In this document: positions 45,486 through 54,045 of the stretch, one piece after another
Numbering within the stretch: the first letter of the stretch is position 1
Layout of the letters: every line of letters begins with the position of its first letter
Source of the DNA: Streptomyces sp. NBC_00663
Lineage (GTDB): Bacteria > Actinomycetota > Actinomycetes > Streptomycetales > Streptomycetaceae
Direction: 5' to 3'
Length of the DNA stretch: 64,000 nt
Assembly: GCF_036226885.1 (NCBI RefSeq)
Contig: NZ_CP109027.1
Span: 2,418,001-2,482,000, forward strand
Made by a program: the position numbers and the translations under genes
The notes under the pieces: generated by a model
Told to the model about the DNA's origin: nothing
The model's database searches: none
Seen by the model: the letters and a program-made list of their open reading frames with translations, nothing else

Positions 45486-48034
45486 GTGATCTGCCTTTCG
45501 GGTTGTACGACCATGAGGGATTCACGGCCCGCTTCCGCCGCCCTGAGCGTCAGCACCATGGTGAGGCCGCCGCCCGGCGTGTCCTCGGCGTCGAGGGTGC
45601 CGCCCATGGCCTCGGCGAAGCCGCGGGCGACGGCGAGGCCGAGTCCGACACCGGCCCCGCGCGGGGCGTCGCCGTAGCGCTGGAAGGGCGCGAAGATGCG
45701 CTCCTTGGCCTCGTCGGGGACGCCGGGGCCCCGGTCGACCACCCGGACCTCGACGCGGTCGGCGATGGCGCTGGCGGACACCAGCACCGGCTCGTCCTGA
45801 CGGCTGTACTTGACGGCGTTCTCCACCAGGTTGGCCACCGACCGCTCCAGCAGCCCGGCGTCCACGGCGACCATGGGCAGCGTCTCCGGGATGTCCAGCT
45901 CCACGCTGTCCTCGGGCACCCCGCCGAGCGCCATCGGCACCACCTCGTCGAGGTCGATCTCCCGGATCAGCGGCGTGACCGTGCCGGTCTGGAGCCTGGA
46001 CATGTCCAGCAGGTTGCCCACCAGGTGATCGAGCCGGTCGGCGCCCTCCTCGATGCCCTCCAGCAGCTCGGCCCGGTCCTCCTCGGACCACGCCACGTCG
46101 TCGGAGCGCAGGGACGACACCGCGGCCTTGATCCCGGCCAGCGGGGTGCGCAGATCGTGGCTCACGGCGGCCAGCAGGGCGGTGCGGATCCGGTTTCCCT
46201 CGGCCAGCGTGCGGGCCTGGTCGGCCTCCTCCCGCAAGCGCCGCCGGTCCAGCGCGACCGCGGCCTGCGCGGCGAACGCGGCGAGCACCCGGCGGTCCTC
46301 GGCGGGCAGCACCCGGCCGGTCAGCGCGAGGGCCATGTGGTCCCCGACGGGCATGTCGACGTCGGCTTCCTCCGGACGCGCCACGGGGCGGCCGAGTCCG
46401 GCACGGCCCGCGCAGGTCCATGGCTCGACGTCGCTCGCCCGTTCCAGCAGGGCCGCCGACTCCATCCCGAAGGTCTCCCGGACCCGCTCCAGGAGCTCCT
46501 CCAGGCTGGTCTCGCCGCGCAGCACGTTCCCGGCGAGGAAGGAGAGGATCTCCGACTCGGCCCGCAGCCGGGCCGCCTGATGGGTGCGCCGGGCGGCCAG
46601 GTCGACGACCGAGGCCACCGAGACACCGACCCCGACGAAGATCACGATGGCGACGATGTTCTTCGGGTCGGCGATGGTCCAGTGGTGCAGGGGCGGTGTG
46701 TAGAAGTAGTTCAGCAGCAGGGAGCCGACCGCGGCCGAGGCCAGCGCGGGCAGCAGTCCGCCGAGCAGCGCGGCGGCCACCGTCAGCGTCAGGAACAGCA
46801 GCATGTCGTTGGCGAGGCCGAGGTGGACGGTGTTGAGCAGCACGGCCAGGACGGCGGGGCCGGCCACGCCGACCGCCCAGCCCCAGATGATCCGCGCCCT
46901 GCCGAGCCGTGCGCCACGGGCGACCGGCAGTCCCCGGCCCTTGGCGACCTCGTCGTGGGTGACGATGTGGACGTCGAGGTCGGGCCCTGACTCCCGGGCG
47001 ACCGTCGCGCCGACGCCGGGTCCGAAGACGTACTGCCAGGTCTTGCGGCGCGAGGACCCGAGCACGATCTGGGTGGCGTTGACGCCCCGGGCGAAGTCGA
47101 GCAGCGCCGCGGGTATGTCGTCGCCGATCACATGGTGGAAGGTGCCGCCGAGGTCCTCGACGAGGGTCCGCTGCACCGCGAGTTCCTTGGGCGAGGCCGA
47201 GGTCAGGCCGTCACTGCGGGCTATGTAGAGGGCGAGCACCTCGCCGCCCGCGCCCTTCTCGGCGAGCCGCGCGGCCCGGCGGATCAGGGTCCGTCCCTCG
47301 GGTCCGCCGGTCAGCCCGACGACGATCCGCTCGCGCGAGCCCCAGATCTTCGAGACCCGGTGGTCGCTGCGGTACTGCTTGAGGTACTCGTCGACCCGGT
47401 CCGCCACCCACAGCAGCGCGAGTTCCCGCAGGGCCGTGAGGTTGCCGGGCCGGAAGTAGTTCGACAGGGCCGCGTCGACCTTGTCCGGCCGGTAGATGTT
47501 GCCGTGCGCCATCCGGCGGCGCAGCGCCTGCGGCGACATGTCGACCAGCTCGATCTGGTCGGCCCGCCGCACCACCTCGTCGGGCACGGTCTCCCGCTGT
47601 CGTACGCCGGTGATGGACTCCACGACGTCGCCCAGGGACTCCAGGTGCTGGATGTTGACCGTCGACACGACGTCGATCCCGGCCGTGAGCAGCTCCTCCA
47701 CGTCCTGCCAGCGTTTGGCGTTGCGGGAGCCCGGGATGTTGGTGTGGGCGAGTTCGTCCACCAGGGCGACGGCGGGGGCGCGCCGCAGCACCGCGTCGAC
47801 GTCCATCTCCTGGAAGACGGTCCCGCGGTACTCCAGTTCCCGGGGGGCGATCCGCTCCAGGCCGTGGAGCATCACCTCGGTACGCGGCCGGCCGTGGTGC
47901 TCGACGTGGGCCACGGCGCAGTCGGTACCGCGCTCGACGCGCCGGTGCGCCTCGGAGAGCATCGCGTACGTCTTGCCGACGCCCGGTGCCGCACCGAGGT
48001 AGATCCGAAGCCTGCCGCGTCCCATGGGTCCCAT
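45482..48034 (-). CDS. kdpD: Sensor histidine kinase KdpD
   Basis: The product is 850 aa with the full KdpD layout. An N-terminal KdpD domain has a Walker motif (YLGAAPGVGKTYAMLSEAHR) and LVDELAHTNIPGSRN. A universal-stress-protein domain near 240-360 (RIVVGLTGGPEGRTLIRRAA) precedes four membrane helices near 385-490 and a GAF-like region. The kinase core has the phospho-accepting His in AAVSHDLRTPLAGIKAAVSS and ATP motifs NLVENAVKYSRQD and GVGLGLAVARGF. It senses low K+ and ionic stress. GGAAG precedes the ATG at 48034 closely; an ATG at 48025 is possible. Confidence 0.93.
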   Translation of the reverse strand: MGPMGRGRLRIYLGAAPGVGKTYAMLSEAHRRVERGTDCAVAHVEHHGRPRTEVMLHGLERIAPRELEYRGTVFQEMDVDAVLRRAPAVALVDELAHTNIPGSRNAKRWQDVEELLTAGIDVVSTVNIQHLESLGDVVESITGVRQRETVPDEVVRRADQIELVDMSPQALRRRMAHGNIYRPDKVDAALSNYFRPGNLTALRELALLWVADRVDEYLKQYRSDHRVSKIWGSRERIVVGLTGGPEGRTLIRRAARLAEKGAGGEVLALYIARSDGLTSASPKELAVQRTLVEDLGGTFHHVIGDDIPAALLDFARGVNATQIVLGSSRRKTWQYVFGPGVGATVARESGPDLDVHIVTHDEVAKGRGLPVARGARLGRARIIWGWAVGVAGPAVLAVLLNTVHLGLANDMLLFLTLTVAAALLGGLLPALASAAVGSLLLNYFYTPPLHHWTIADPKNIVAIVIFVGVGVSVASVVDLAARRTHQAARLRAESEILSFLAGNVLRGETSLEELLERVRETFGMESAALLERASDVEPWTCAGRAGLGRPVARPEEADVDMPVGDHMALALTGRVLPAEDRRVLAAFAAQAAVALDRRRLREEADQARTLAEGNRIRTALLAAVSHDLRTPLAGIKAAVSSLRSDDVAWSEEDRAELLEGIEEGADRLDHLVGNLLDMSRLQTGTVTPLIREIDLDEVVPMALGGVPEDSVELDIPETLPMVAVDAGLLERSVANLVENAVKYSRQDEPVLVSASAIADRVEVRVVDRGPGVPDEAKERIFAPFQRYGDAPRGAGVGLGLAVARGFAEAMGGTLDAEDTPGGGLTMVLTLRAAEAGRESLMVVQPERQIT

Positions 48035-48090
48035 TGTCTTCCGGTCACTGCTGCCTACGCAGCGTCGACCTTACGGCCAGCAATTGCGGC

Positions 48091-48119
48091 AAAAGGGGTC
48101 GAGGGCCCCTCGGAGGCCC
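48091..48119 (-). terminator. Weak terminator of ABC ATPase gene
   Basis: On the minus strand GGGCC-TCCGAGG-GGCCC is followed by TCGACCCCTTTT. The stem is short but GC-only and has a T tail, downstream of the ABC ATPase gene and before kdpD. Confidence 0.4.
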
Positions 48120-48139
48120 GTCTTTGACGCAACCCTGAC

Positions 48140-48166
48140 GGCACACACGGCACACACGGCACGCAT
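48140..48166. repeat. GGCACACAC tandem repeat
   Basis: Two exact copies of GGCACACAC and a third altered copy (GGCACGCAT) follow the end of the ABC ATPase gene. It is a simple repeat with no evident function. Confidence 0.6.
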
Positions 48167-48174
48167 GCGCCGGC

Positions 48175-48867
48175 TCAGGCCTCGACGATCTCCCCGTCTC
48201 CCAGCTCCAGGACCCGGTCGGCCAGATCCAGCAGGGTCGCGTCGTGCGTGGCGACGAGGGCGGTGACGTTCTCGCTGCGTACGACGGCGCGCAGCAGCTC
48301 CATCACGGCGTGCCCGGTCTCCGCGTCGAGCTGGCCCGTGGGCTCGTCGGCGATGAGCAGTGAGGGGCTGTTGGCGAGGGCGCGGGCGATGGCGACGCGC
48401 TGCTGCTGGCCGCCGGAGAGTTCGGTCGGCCGCTGGGCGGCGTGGTCGGCGAGGCCGACCAGGGACAGCAGCAGCTCGACGCGCTCCTCACGCGCGCGTG
48501 CGTCGGCCCGGCGCAGCCGCAGGGGGACGCCGACGTTCTCGGCGGCGGTGAGGATCGGGATGAGCCCGAAGGACTGGAAGACGAACCCGACGTGATCGCG
48601 GCGCAGGGCGAGCAGCCCGTCCTCGTCCAGTTCGGCGAGGTCGCGCCCGCCGACCTCGACCCGCCCCTCGTCCGGTGCGTCGAGCCCGCCGACGATGTTG
48701 AGGAGGGTGGTCTTCCCGGACCCCGACCGCCCCTTGAGGGCGACGAGTTCCCCGCGCGGCACCGCCAGCGAGACCCCGCGAAGGGCGTGGACGACGCCGG
48801 CGCCACGGCCGTAGGACTTGTGGACGTTCTCGACCCGGACCATGGTCTCGGTGACCACCTGGCTCAT
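48175..48867 (-). CDS. ABC transporter ATP-binding protein, LolD/MacB type
   Basis: The product is 230 aa, a single nucleotide-binding domain. Walker A is LKGRSGSGKTTLLNIVGGLD, the signature LSGGQQQRVAIARALA, Walker B SLLIADEPTGQLD, with the switch His in LVATHDATLLDLAD. The subfamily usually pairs with FtsX-like MacB permeases in lipoprotein or drug export. No permease gene is on either side, so the partner is encoded elsewhere. GGGGGAGGG lies 5 bases before the ATG at 48867; longer forms lack support. Confidence 0.88.
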   Translation of the reverse strand: MSQVVTETMVRVENVHKSYGRGAGVVHALRGVSLAVPRGELVALKGRSGSGKTTLLNIVGGLDAPDEGRVEVGGRDLAELDEDGLLALRRDHVGFVFQSFGLIPILTAAENVGVPLRLRRADARAREERVELLLSLVGLADHAAQRPTELSGGQQQRVAIARALANSPSLLIADEPTGQLDAETGHAVMELLRAVVRSENVTALVATHDATLLDLADRVLELGDGEIVEA

Positions 48868-48932
48868 GTGCCCTCCCCCGTGAAGACCGGGCGCCAGTAT
48901 CCCCACCGGGCGCCCGGCTGTTCAACGGTCGG

Positions 48933-50105
48933 TCAGCTCGGATTGTCCCCGTGGGTGAGGGTCTCCCAGGCCACGAAGAGGTTGTTGGAACCGGCCGGGC
49001 GGTTCCGCTCGGTCAGGGTCTGGGTGTTGGTCATGGCGATGCCCAGGCGGTTGTGCAGGGCGTTGTAGCCCACCTCGGTGACCGGTCCGAGCCCGAGCTT
49101 CAGCGATCCGCCGCACAGCCAGCTGGGCACGGCGGTCCCCAGCTCGTACTTCGCCTGGAACCCGAGCGCCTGCCGCAGCCTCTCGCCGACGTCGGTGCCG
49201 TACAGGTCCTGCCCCTGGATGCGGCTGGTCTCGGCGATGTGGGAGATGGCCGAGACGCCGTAGCCGGTGTGTGTGAGGTCGCGGCAGGTCTCCTGGGTGA
49301 GGCCGGTGACGAAGGTGGACTGCCCCTGCCAGTACGCGACGATCTTCGCCGTGGTGTCGAGGTTCTGGCTCGGCACGGTCTTCGGCACGGAGCCGTCGGT
49401 GGCGAGGTACACGTAGGCGGCCGTGCGCGTGCGGAACTTCGCCATGGCCTTGTCGTACGACGTCTTGTCCTCCAGGAAGACGGAGATGCCGACGGCGGCC
49501 TCCATCATCGACAGTTCCCAATTGCCGTTGGAGTTGGAGCCGTTGATGATCTCGGGGAGGTAGACGGTGCGGAGCATGGTCGCGAAGCGCCCGGAGCCCG
49601 CCCAGCCGCCGGTGTACGTGTACTTGATGATCTCGGCGGCCTTGGGCCAGGAGGAGCCGGCCCAGCCGGTCTGCAGGGGCGCGTTGCTGTTGGTGTGGTC
49701 CGTGAGGGTCGCGGACCAGGCGTCCATGAGCTGGATGGCCTTCTTGGCGTACCGGTCGTCGCGGGTGAGGTACCAGGCGAGGGCGTCGGTGTACGCGGCG
49801 ATCGCGTCCTCGCGCTCGTCGGTGCAGCCGTAGTTGGGGTTGGAGTAGGAGCCGCATTCGACGACCGCGCGGGGCTTGGGCGTGCGGTTCAGATCGGCGT
49901 ACTTGCTCGCCAGCAGCTGGTCGAAGGCGCCCTTCCAGGGCTGGGCGCCGGCGTTGACCTTGGTGCGGGCGAAGTCCAACTGGCTTTGGGAGACGGTGAC
50001 TCCGGGGTGGGCGAAGGCGGTGGGGGCGGCCGGGGCGGCGGTGGGCCAGGCCAGGGCGCCGGCGACGAGGGCGGCCACGGCCGTGAGGAGAGCGGTTCTG
50101 CGCAT
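48933..50105 (-). CDS. Secreted alginate lyase family polysaccharide lyase
   Basis: The product is 390 aa. A signal peptide (MRRTALLTAVAALVAGALAW, cleavage likely after AFA near 32) precedes an alpha/alpha-toroid alginate-lyase-like domain. The catalytic-region motif NSNGNWELSMMEAAVG near 193, AWYLTRDDRYAKKAIQLMDA near 110 and a later HTGYGVSAI are visible. The family cleaves uronic-acid polymers such as alginate or glucuronan by beta-elimination; the substrate cannot be fixed. No sugar-uptake genes are adjacent. A good promoter with an operator-like site lies 70 bases upstream. It is surrounded by core genes and may be a late insertion. Confidence 0.82.
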   Translation of the reverse strand: MRRTALLTAVAALVAGALAWPTAAPAAPTAFAHPGVTVSQSQLDFARTKVNAGAQPWKGAFDQLLASKYADLNRTPKPRAVVECGSYSNPNYGCTDEREDAIAAYTDALAWYLTRDDRYAKKAIQLMDAWSATLTDHTNSNAPLQTGWAGSSWPKAAEIIKYTYTGGWAGSGRFATMLRTVYLPEIINGSNSNGNWELSMMEAAVGISVFLEDKTSYDKAMAKFRTRTAAYVYLATDGSVPKTVPSQNLDTTAKIVAYWQGQSTFVTGLTQETCRDLTHTGYGVSAISHIAETSRIQGQDLYGTDVGERLRQALGFQAKYELGTAVPSWLCGGSLKLGLGPVTEVGYNALHNRLGIAMTNTQTLTERNRPAGSNNLFVAWETLTHGDNPS

Positions 50106-50173
50106 AGGTGGGGGGCCTTCCGTTCTCGTATATGAACGTGAAGCGCCTTTGTGAACAGACGCGTTGGGCCGAG

Positions 50174-50202
50174 ACGGTAGGTACAGACCAATGCGCCGTC
50201 AA
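50174..50202 (-). promoter_or_regulatory. Promoter of lyase gene with GntR/DasR-like site
   Basis: On the minus strand TTGACG (50197-50202) and TACCGT (50174-50179) are 17 bases apart. Between them lies TGGTCTGTACCT (50179-50190), which agrees at 9 of 12 positions with the DasR core TGGTCTAGACCA. Control by a GntR-family sugar regulator is inferred. Confidence 0.5.
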
Positions 50203-50231
50203 GGGTCCGCGCAGGACCTCCGTGCATGACA

Positions 50232-50264
50232 AAGGGCCGCACCCCGCGACGGGGTACGGCCCTT
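50232..50264 (-). terminator. Terminator after DUF3710 gene
   Basis: A 15-pair stem with a single mismatch (AAGGGCCGCACCCCG against CGGGGTACGGCCCTT) and a 3-base loop lies 12 bases past the DUF3710 stop. It would end the thioesterase-dut-DUF3710 transcript. Confidence 0.85.
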
Positions 50265-50276
50265 GATGCCTTCTGC

Positions 50277-51044
50277 CTACCGGACCTCGGTGATCTCCGG
50301 GCCGCGCTGGAGCTGGCCCATGCCGCCGGAGAAGCGGGAGCCCTCCTGGTCCTGCTGCTGAACGCCCTCGGGGACCATCTGCGCGTCGTTCGGCAGCTTG
50401 AGGACGATCGGGTCGCGGGGCGCCATGGGGCCCTCGCCGCGGACCACGACCGTGTCCCGGAAGATCTGCTCCAGCAGACCGGCCGCCTGCGGCTGCACCG
50501 CGCCCTGCCCCGAGATCACACCGCGCAGGAACCAGCGCGGACCGTCCACCCCGACGAACCGCACGACCTGGAAACCGCCCGTGCCGTCCGGCAGCTGCAC
50601 CGGCACCTGGGCCCGCAGCTCCCAGCCCAGCGGGCCCTCGACCTCGTCGACGATGCCGCCCTGCTGGGTGATGCCGGTCGCGATCTCCTCGCGCACCTCG
50701 CCCCAGATGCCCTCACGCTTGGGAGCGGCGAAGGCCTGCAACTGGACGGCGCTGTCGCGCAGCACCACGGTCGCCGCGACGATCGCGTCACCCGCGACCT
50801 CGACCCGCAGCTCCATGCCGTCGACGCCGGGCACGAAGATGCCGCCCAGGTCCACCCGGCCCTCGCCCGGTTCGCTCACCTCGGAGTCGTCCCAGGGCCC
50901 GTCGGGCCGCGGCTCGGGCTCGAGCCTCACCCGCTCGCGCTCGCCGTCTTCGTCGTCCGCCTCAGTGTCGACACTGTCGACGACCTGCTCGGCCTCGCCG
51001 GCCGCGCCCTCGGCGGCATCCTTCTTCTTGCGACGTCCGAACAC
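50277..51044 (-). CDS. DUF3710 family protein
   Basis: The product is 255 aa. A Lys-rich start (FGRRKKKDAAEG) and an acidic linker (residues 10-60) precede a compact domain with GRVDLGGIFVPGVDGMELRV, ATVVLRDSAVQLQAFAAPK and VRFVGVDGPRWFLRGVISG. It is an actinobacterial conserved protein without a known function and lies next to dut in mycobacteria as well. The GTG at 51044 has GGAAGG 8 bases upstream and starts one base after the dut stop. Confidence 0.85.
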   Translation of the reverse strand: MFGRRKKKDAAEGAAGEAEQVVDSVDTEADDEDGERERVRLEPEPRPDGPWDDSEVSEPGEGRVDLGGIFVPGVDGMELRVEVAGDAIVAATVVLRDSAVQLQAFAAPKREGIWGEVREEIATGITQQGGIVDEVEGPLGWELRAQVPVQLPDGTGGFQVVRFVGVDGPRWFLRGVISGQGAVQPQAAGLLEQIFRDTVVVRGEGPMAPRDPIVLKLPNDAQMVPEGVQQQDQEGSRFSGGMGQLQRGPEITEVR

Positions 51045-51045
51045 G

Positions 51046-51597
51046 TCACTGTCCTTCCCGGTCGGATACGACCGACGCGTATCGATTCCCACCCGTTGCG
51101 CCGCCGACGGCGGCCTGACCGCTTGTGCTGTTCGTACCGGCCACCGCGGCATGGCCTCCGGTGGACCCGAAGCCCCCTTCGGCCCGCACCGAGTCGGGCA
51201 GCTCCGCGACCTCCTGGAAGCTGACCCGCTCGACCTGCTGGACGACCAGTTGGGCGATCCGGTCGAAGCGCTCGAACCGCACCGCCTCGCGCGGGTCGAG
51301 ATTCACCACGATCACCTTGATCTCCCCACGGTACCCGGCATCAACCGTCCCCGGGGCATTCACGAGAGCGACACCGCAGCGGGCGGCGAGACCGGATCGC
51401 GGGTGCACGAAGGCCGCGTACCCCTCCGGCAGCGCGACAGACACCCCGGTGGGCAGCACGGCCCGCTCACCCGGCTTCAGCTCACAGCTCTCGGTGGTGC
51501 GCAGATCGGCTCCCGCGTCACCGGGGTGCGCGTACGACGGAAGCGGTACGTCGGGGTCGACGCGCCGGATCAGCACGCTCACGGGTTCACGGGTCAC
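51046..51597 (-). CDS. dut: dUTP diphosphatase
   Basis: The product is 183 aa with the five trimeric dUTPase motifs: HPGDAGADL, PRSGLAARCGVALVNAPGTV, DAGYRGEIKVIVVNLD, RIAQLVVQ and the C-terminal RAEGGFGSTG. It hydrolyses dUTP to dUMP, keeping uracil out of DNA and feeding dTMP synthesis. A Gly/Ala/Ser tail of about 35 residues follows the last motif, longer than usual. The GTG start overlaps the thioesterase stop (GTGA). A GTG at 51582 is an alternative. Confidence 0.94.
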   Translation of the reverse strand: MTREPVSVLIRRVDPDVPLPSYAHPGDAGADLRTTESCELKPGERAVLPTGVSVALPEGYAAFVHPRSGLAARCGVALVNAPGTVDAGYRGEIKVIVVNLDPREAVRFERFDRIAQLVVQQVERVSFQEVAELPDSVRAEGGFGSTGGHAAVAGTNSTSGQAAVGGATGGNRYASVVSDREGQ

Positions 51598-52178
51598 GGG
51601 TTCACCTCGAAGGCACGGGCACGCCGGAGCTGGTCCGGGTCGTCCATGGCGGCCCGGATCTCCTCGGGGCGGCCGTTGTCGATGAAGTGGTCGACCTTCA
51701 CCTCGACGAAGAGCGCGTCCGCGCGGACGGCGACGGGCCCCTCGGGGCCTCCGATCCGCCCGGTCGCGGTCGAGTAGATCTTGCGCCCGGCGACGGCCGT
51801 GACCTGGGCCTCCAGATACAGCACCGTGCCCACGGGAACGGGTCGCGCGAAGTCGGTCTCCAGGCGTCCCGTCACCGCGATCGTGCGCAGCAGCCAGTTC
51901 AGGGAGCCGAGCGTCTCGTCGAGGGCGGTCGCCAGCACACCGCCGTGCGCGAGGCCGGGAGCGCCCTGGTGGGCGGGGCGCACGGTGAACTCGGCGGTGA
52001 CCGAGACGCCTTCGCCCGCGCGGGCCGCCAGATGCAGGCCGTGGGCCTGCCCGTCACCGCAGCCGAAGCACTCGCCGTAGTGCGCGCCCAGGAGCTCGCC
52101 GGGCGCGGGCGCGTCGGGATGACGCACCGGCGGCGCGGCGTCGGCCGGAGGCTGAAGAGCTGCGGAAGTACCACTCAC
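51594..52178 (-). CDS. PaaI family hotdog thioesterase
   Basis: The product is 194 aa with a hotdog fold: CFGCGDGQAHGLHLAARAG, then the catalytic-region HQGAPGLAHGGVLATALDET and ARPVPVGTVLYLEAQVTAVA. It would hydrolyse an acyl-CoA. It is translationally coupled to dut and shared with mycobacterial gene order, so it is a core gene and not part of the phenylacetate cluster despite its family name. The GTG at 52178 is inferred from TAAGG 9 bases upstream and from domain length. Confidence 0.82.
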   Translation of the reverse strand: MSGTSAALQPPADAAPPVRHPDAPAPGELLGAHYGECFGCGDGQAHGLHLAARAGEGVSVTAEFTVRPAHQGAPGLAHGGVLATALDETLGSLNWLLRTIAVTGRLETDFARPVPVGTVLYLEAQVTAVAGRKIYSTATGRIGGPEGPVAVRADALFVEVKVDHFIDNGRPEEIRAAMDDPDQLRRARAFEVNP

Positions 52179-52236
52179 AGCCGCAGACCTTACCCGCGCG
52201 TCGGCCGTGTGCTCACACCGTGCCAAGCTTGGATTC

Positions 52237-52698
52237 ATGCAGCTCTCCGCGACCCCGTACGAAGAACGTCTCACCGCCCCCCGTTCCTGGTGGCTGATCT
52301 CGTTCCTGGTGGGGGTCTCCTTCGCCCTCATCCTGCTGCCGTTCGGCACCCTGCCGCTGCTCGGCGGCCTGGTCGGCGGCACCGCTGCGGCCGCGGTCGT
52401 CGCCAGCTCCTACGGCTCGCAGCGCATCCGGATCGTGGGCGACTCGCTGATCGCCGGAGAGGCGAAGATCCCGGTCACGGCGCTGGGCGAGACGGAGATC
52501 CTGGACGCCGAGGAGGCGCGCGCCTGGCGCACGTACAAGGCCGACACCCGCGCTTTCCTGCTGCTGCGCGCCTACATCCCCACCGCGCTGCGCGTGATGG
52601 TCACCGACCCCGAGGACCCGACGCCGTACCTGTACCTGTCGACGCGCGAGCCGGAGCGGCTGGCGGAGGCGATCCGGCAGGCGCGCGAAGCCGCGTAG
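52237..52698 (+). CDS. DUF3093 family membrane protein
   Basis: The product is 153 aa. Two membrane helices near residues 20-60 (WWLISFLVGVSFALILLPFG, LLGGLVGGTAAAAVVAS) are followed by a cytosolic beta domain with RIVGDSLIAGEAKIPVTALG and DPTPYLYLSTREPERLA. It is conserved next to dut in actinobacteria; the function is unknown. The ATG at 52237 has no clear ribosome binding site. It is divergent from the thioesterase gene and convergent with the next. Confidence 0.82.
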   Translation: MQLSATPYEERLTAPRSWWLISFLVGVSFALILLPFGTLPLLGGLVGGTAAAAVVASSYGSQRIRIVGDSLIAGEAKIPVTALGETEILDAEEARAWRTYKADTRAFLLLRAYIPTALRVMVTDPEDPTPYLYLSTREPERLAEAIRQAREAA

Positions 52699-52763
52699 AA
52701 CATTCGCGCCAGTAGTCACCCGCCGTCGCGGCCACGGGAACCTCCGGGAATCACACGGAACTC

Positions 52764-53735
52764 TTACCGGCCGCGTGGGCCCTCGCCGTGCCCGCGCCCG
52801 AGTTCCTTCGCGACGTCCCCCACCGTCAGGGGATCCGCCGGTGCCTCCAGCCGCGGAAGCTCGGGCAGCGCGTCCCAGGGCACCTGGATCTTCCGCAGGT
52901 CAGCGCGGATACGGCCCGCGAGCCTTCTGGTGTCCCGGCGGTTCATGACCGCGCCCACGGCGGCGCCGACCATGAACGGCATCAGGTTCGGCAGGTCCCG
53001 GACCATGCGCTTCATGATCTGCTGGCGCAGCCGCTGTTTCATCGGGCCGCTGATGGCGGAGTTGATGCTCGACGGCTTGGTCACGTCGATGCCGCGCTCA
53101 CCCGACCAGGAGTTCAGGTACGCGGTGCTGCGGTCCTTGAGATTGCCCGGCGGCCGCACGCCGTAGACCTCGTGGAGCTCGGCGATCAGCTTGAGCTCGA
53201 TCGCCGCGACCCCGGTGATCTCCGCGGCCAGCTCCGTGGGCATCGCGGGCGGTACGGGCAGCATCGCCGCCGCACCGACACCGGCACCGACCGTCGCGGT
53301 GGCCGCCGCGGCGCCCGCCACGAGCTTGTCGGCGAGCTGCTCGGGCCCGAGTCCGGGGAACTGCCTGCGCAGCGCCTGGAGGTCGCGTACGGGGATTCTG
53401 GGGGCGTTGTCGATGATCCGGTCGGCGAGGTACGCCAGGCCTGCCCTGGCGCGGCTGCCGCCCTTGCGGACGCCTTCCCCGACCTTGTCCCGGATCACCG
53501 CGACCCGTCGCTTGGCGACGGGCGCGGGATACCGCTCCGCGGGGGCCGGGAGGTCACCCCGGCCGGCCGCGGGTTCGAGCGAGGCCGATCCCGTACGGGA
53601 GGTTCCTGGATCGGAAGCTCCCGTACCGGATGAGCCCCGCTCGTCGTCACGCGCGCCGTGAGGGCCGTCGGACGGCCCTTGGTCCGCTCCCGGCAGGTGG
53701 GAGCGGCGCTTCCAGGGAGGGGTCGAGCCAGTCAC
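52764..53735 (-). CDS. Conserved actinobacterial protein of unknown function
   Basis: The product is 323 aa. About 75 residues at the N-terminus are disordered and rich in Gly, Ser, Pro and Arg. An Ala/Gly-rich hydrophobic stretch follows near 140-175 (VAGAAAATATVGAGVGAAAM), then helices with EITGVAAIELKLIAELHEVY and a second small hydrophobic part, MPFMVGAAVGAVMNRRDTRR. The pattern suggests a peripheral or re-entrant membrane protein. I do not recognise a characterised family. The GTG start is 13 bases after the DUF4193 stop, so they may be co-transcribed. Confidence 0.7.
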   Translation of the reverse strand: MTGSTPPWKRRSHLPGADQGPSDGPHGARDDERGSSGTGASDPGTSRTGSASLEPAAGRGDLPAPAERYPAPVAKRRVAVIRDKVGEGVRKGGSRARAGLAYLADRIIDNAPRIPVRDLQALRRQFPGLGPEQLADKLVAGAAAATATVGAGVGAAAMLPVPPAMPTELAAEITGVAAIELKLIAELHEVYGVRPPGNLKDRSTAYLNSWSGERGIDVTKPSSINSAISGPMKQRLRQQIMKRMVRDLPNLMPFMVGAAVGAVMNRRDTRRLAGRIRADLRKIQVPWDALPELPRLEAPADPLTVGDVAKELGRGHGEGPRGR

Positions 53736-53748
53736 GGCCGACCCGTCC

Positions 53749-54045
53749 TCAGTCGCAGTCGCGGCAGATCGGCTGACCGTTCTTCTCGCGGGCCAGCTGG
53801 CTGCGGTGGTGCACCAGGAAGCAGCTCATGCATGTGAACTCGTCCTGCTGCTTGGGCAGCACCCGGACGGCCAGCTCCTCGTTCGAGAGGTCCGCGCCGG
53901 GCAGCTCCAGGCCTTCGGCGGCCTCGAACTCGTCGACGTCCACTGCGGAAGTCGACTTGTCGTTCCTCCTGGCCTTCAGCTCTTCAAGGCTGTCCGAGTC
54001 GACGTCGTCGTCGGTCTTGCGTGGGGTGTCGTAATCCGTTGCCAT
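53749..54045 (-). CDS. DUF4193 zinc-ribbon protein
   Basis: The product is 98 aa. An acidic first half (DDDVDSDSLEELKARRND) precedes a C-terminal zinc ribbon with CMSCFLVHHRSQLA and CRDCD, giving two CxxC pairs. It is conserved across actinobacteria, where the homologue near dut and cei is of unknown function. The ATG at 54045 has GGGGGAGAG 4 bases upstream. No other start fits. Confidence 0.87.
   Translation of the reverse strand: MATDYDTPRKTDDDVDSDSLEELKARRNDKSTSAVDVDEFEAAEGLELPGADLSNEELAVRVLPKQQDEFTCMSCFLVHHRSQLAREKNGQPICRDCD

Noticed and set aside
51594..52178. PaaI-family thioesterase as part of the phenylacetate pathway
   Set aside because: It is coupled to dut 13 kb away and sits in conserved core gene order; the family name alone does not tie it to the pathway.
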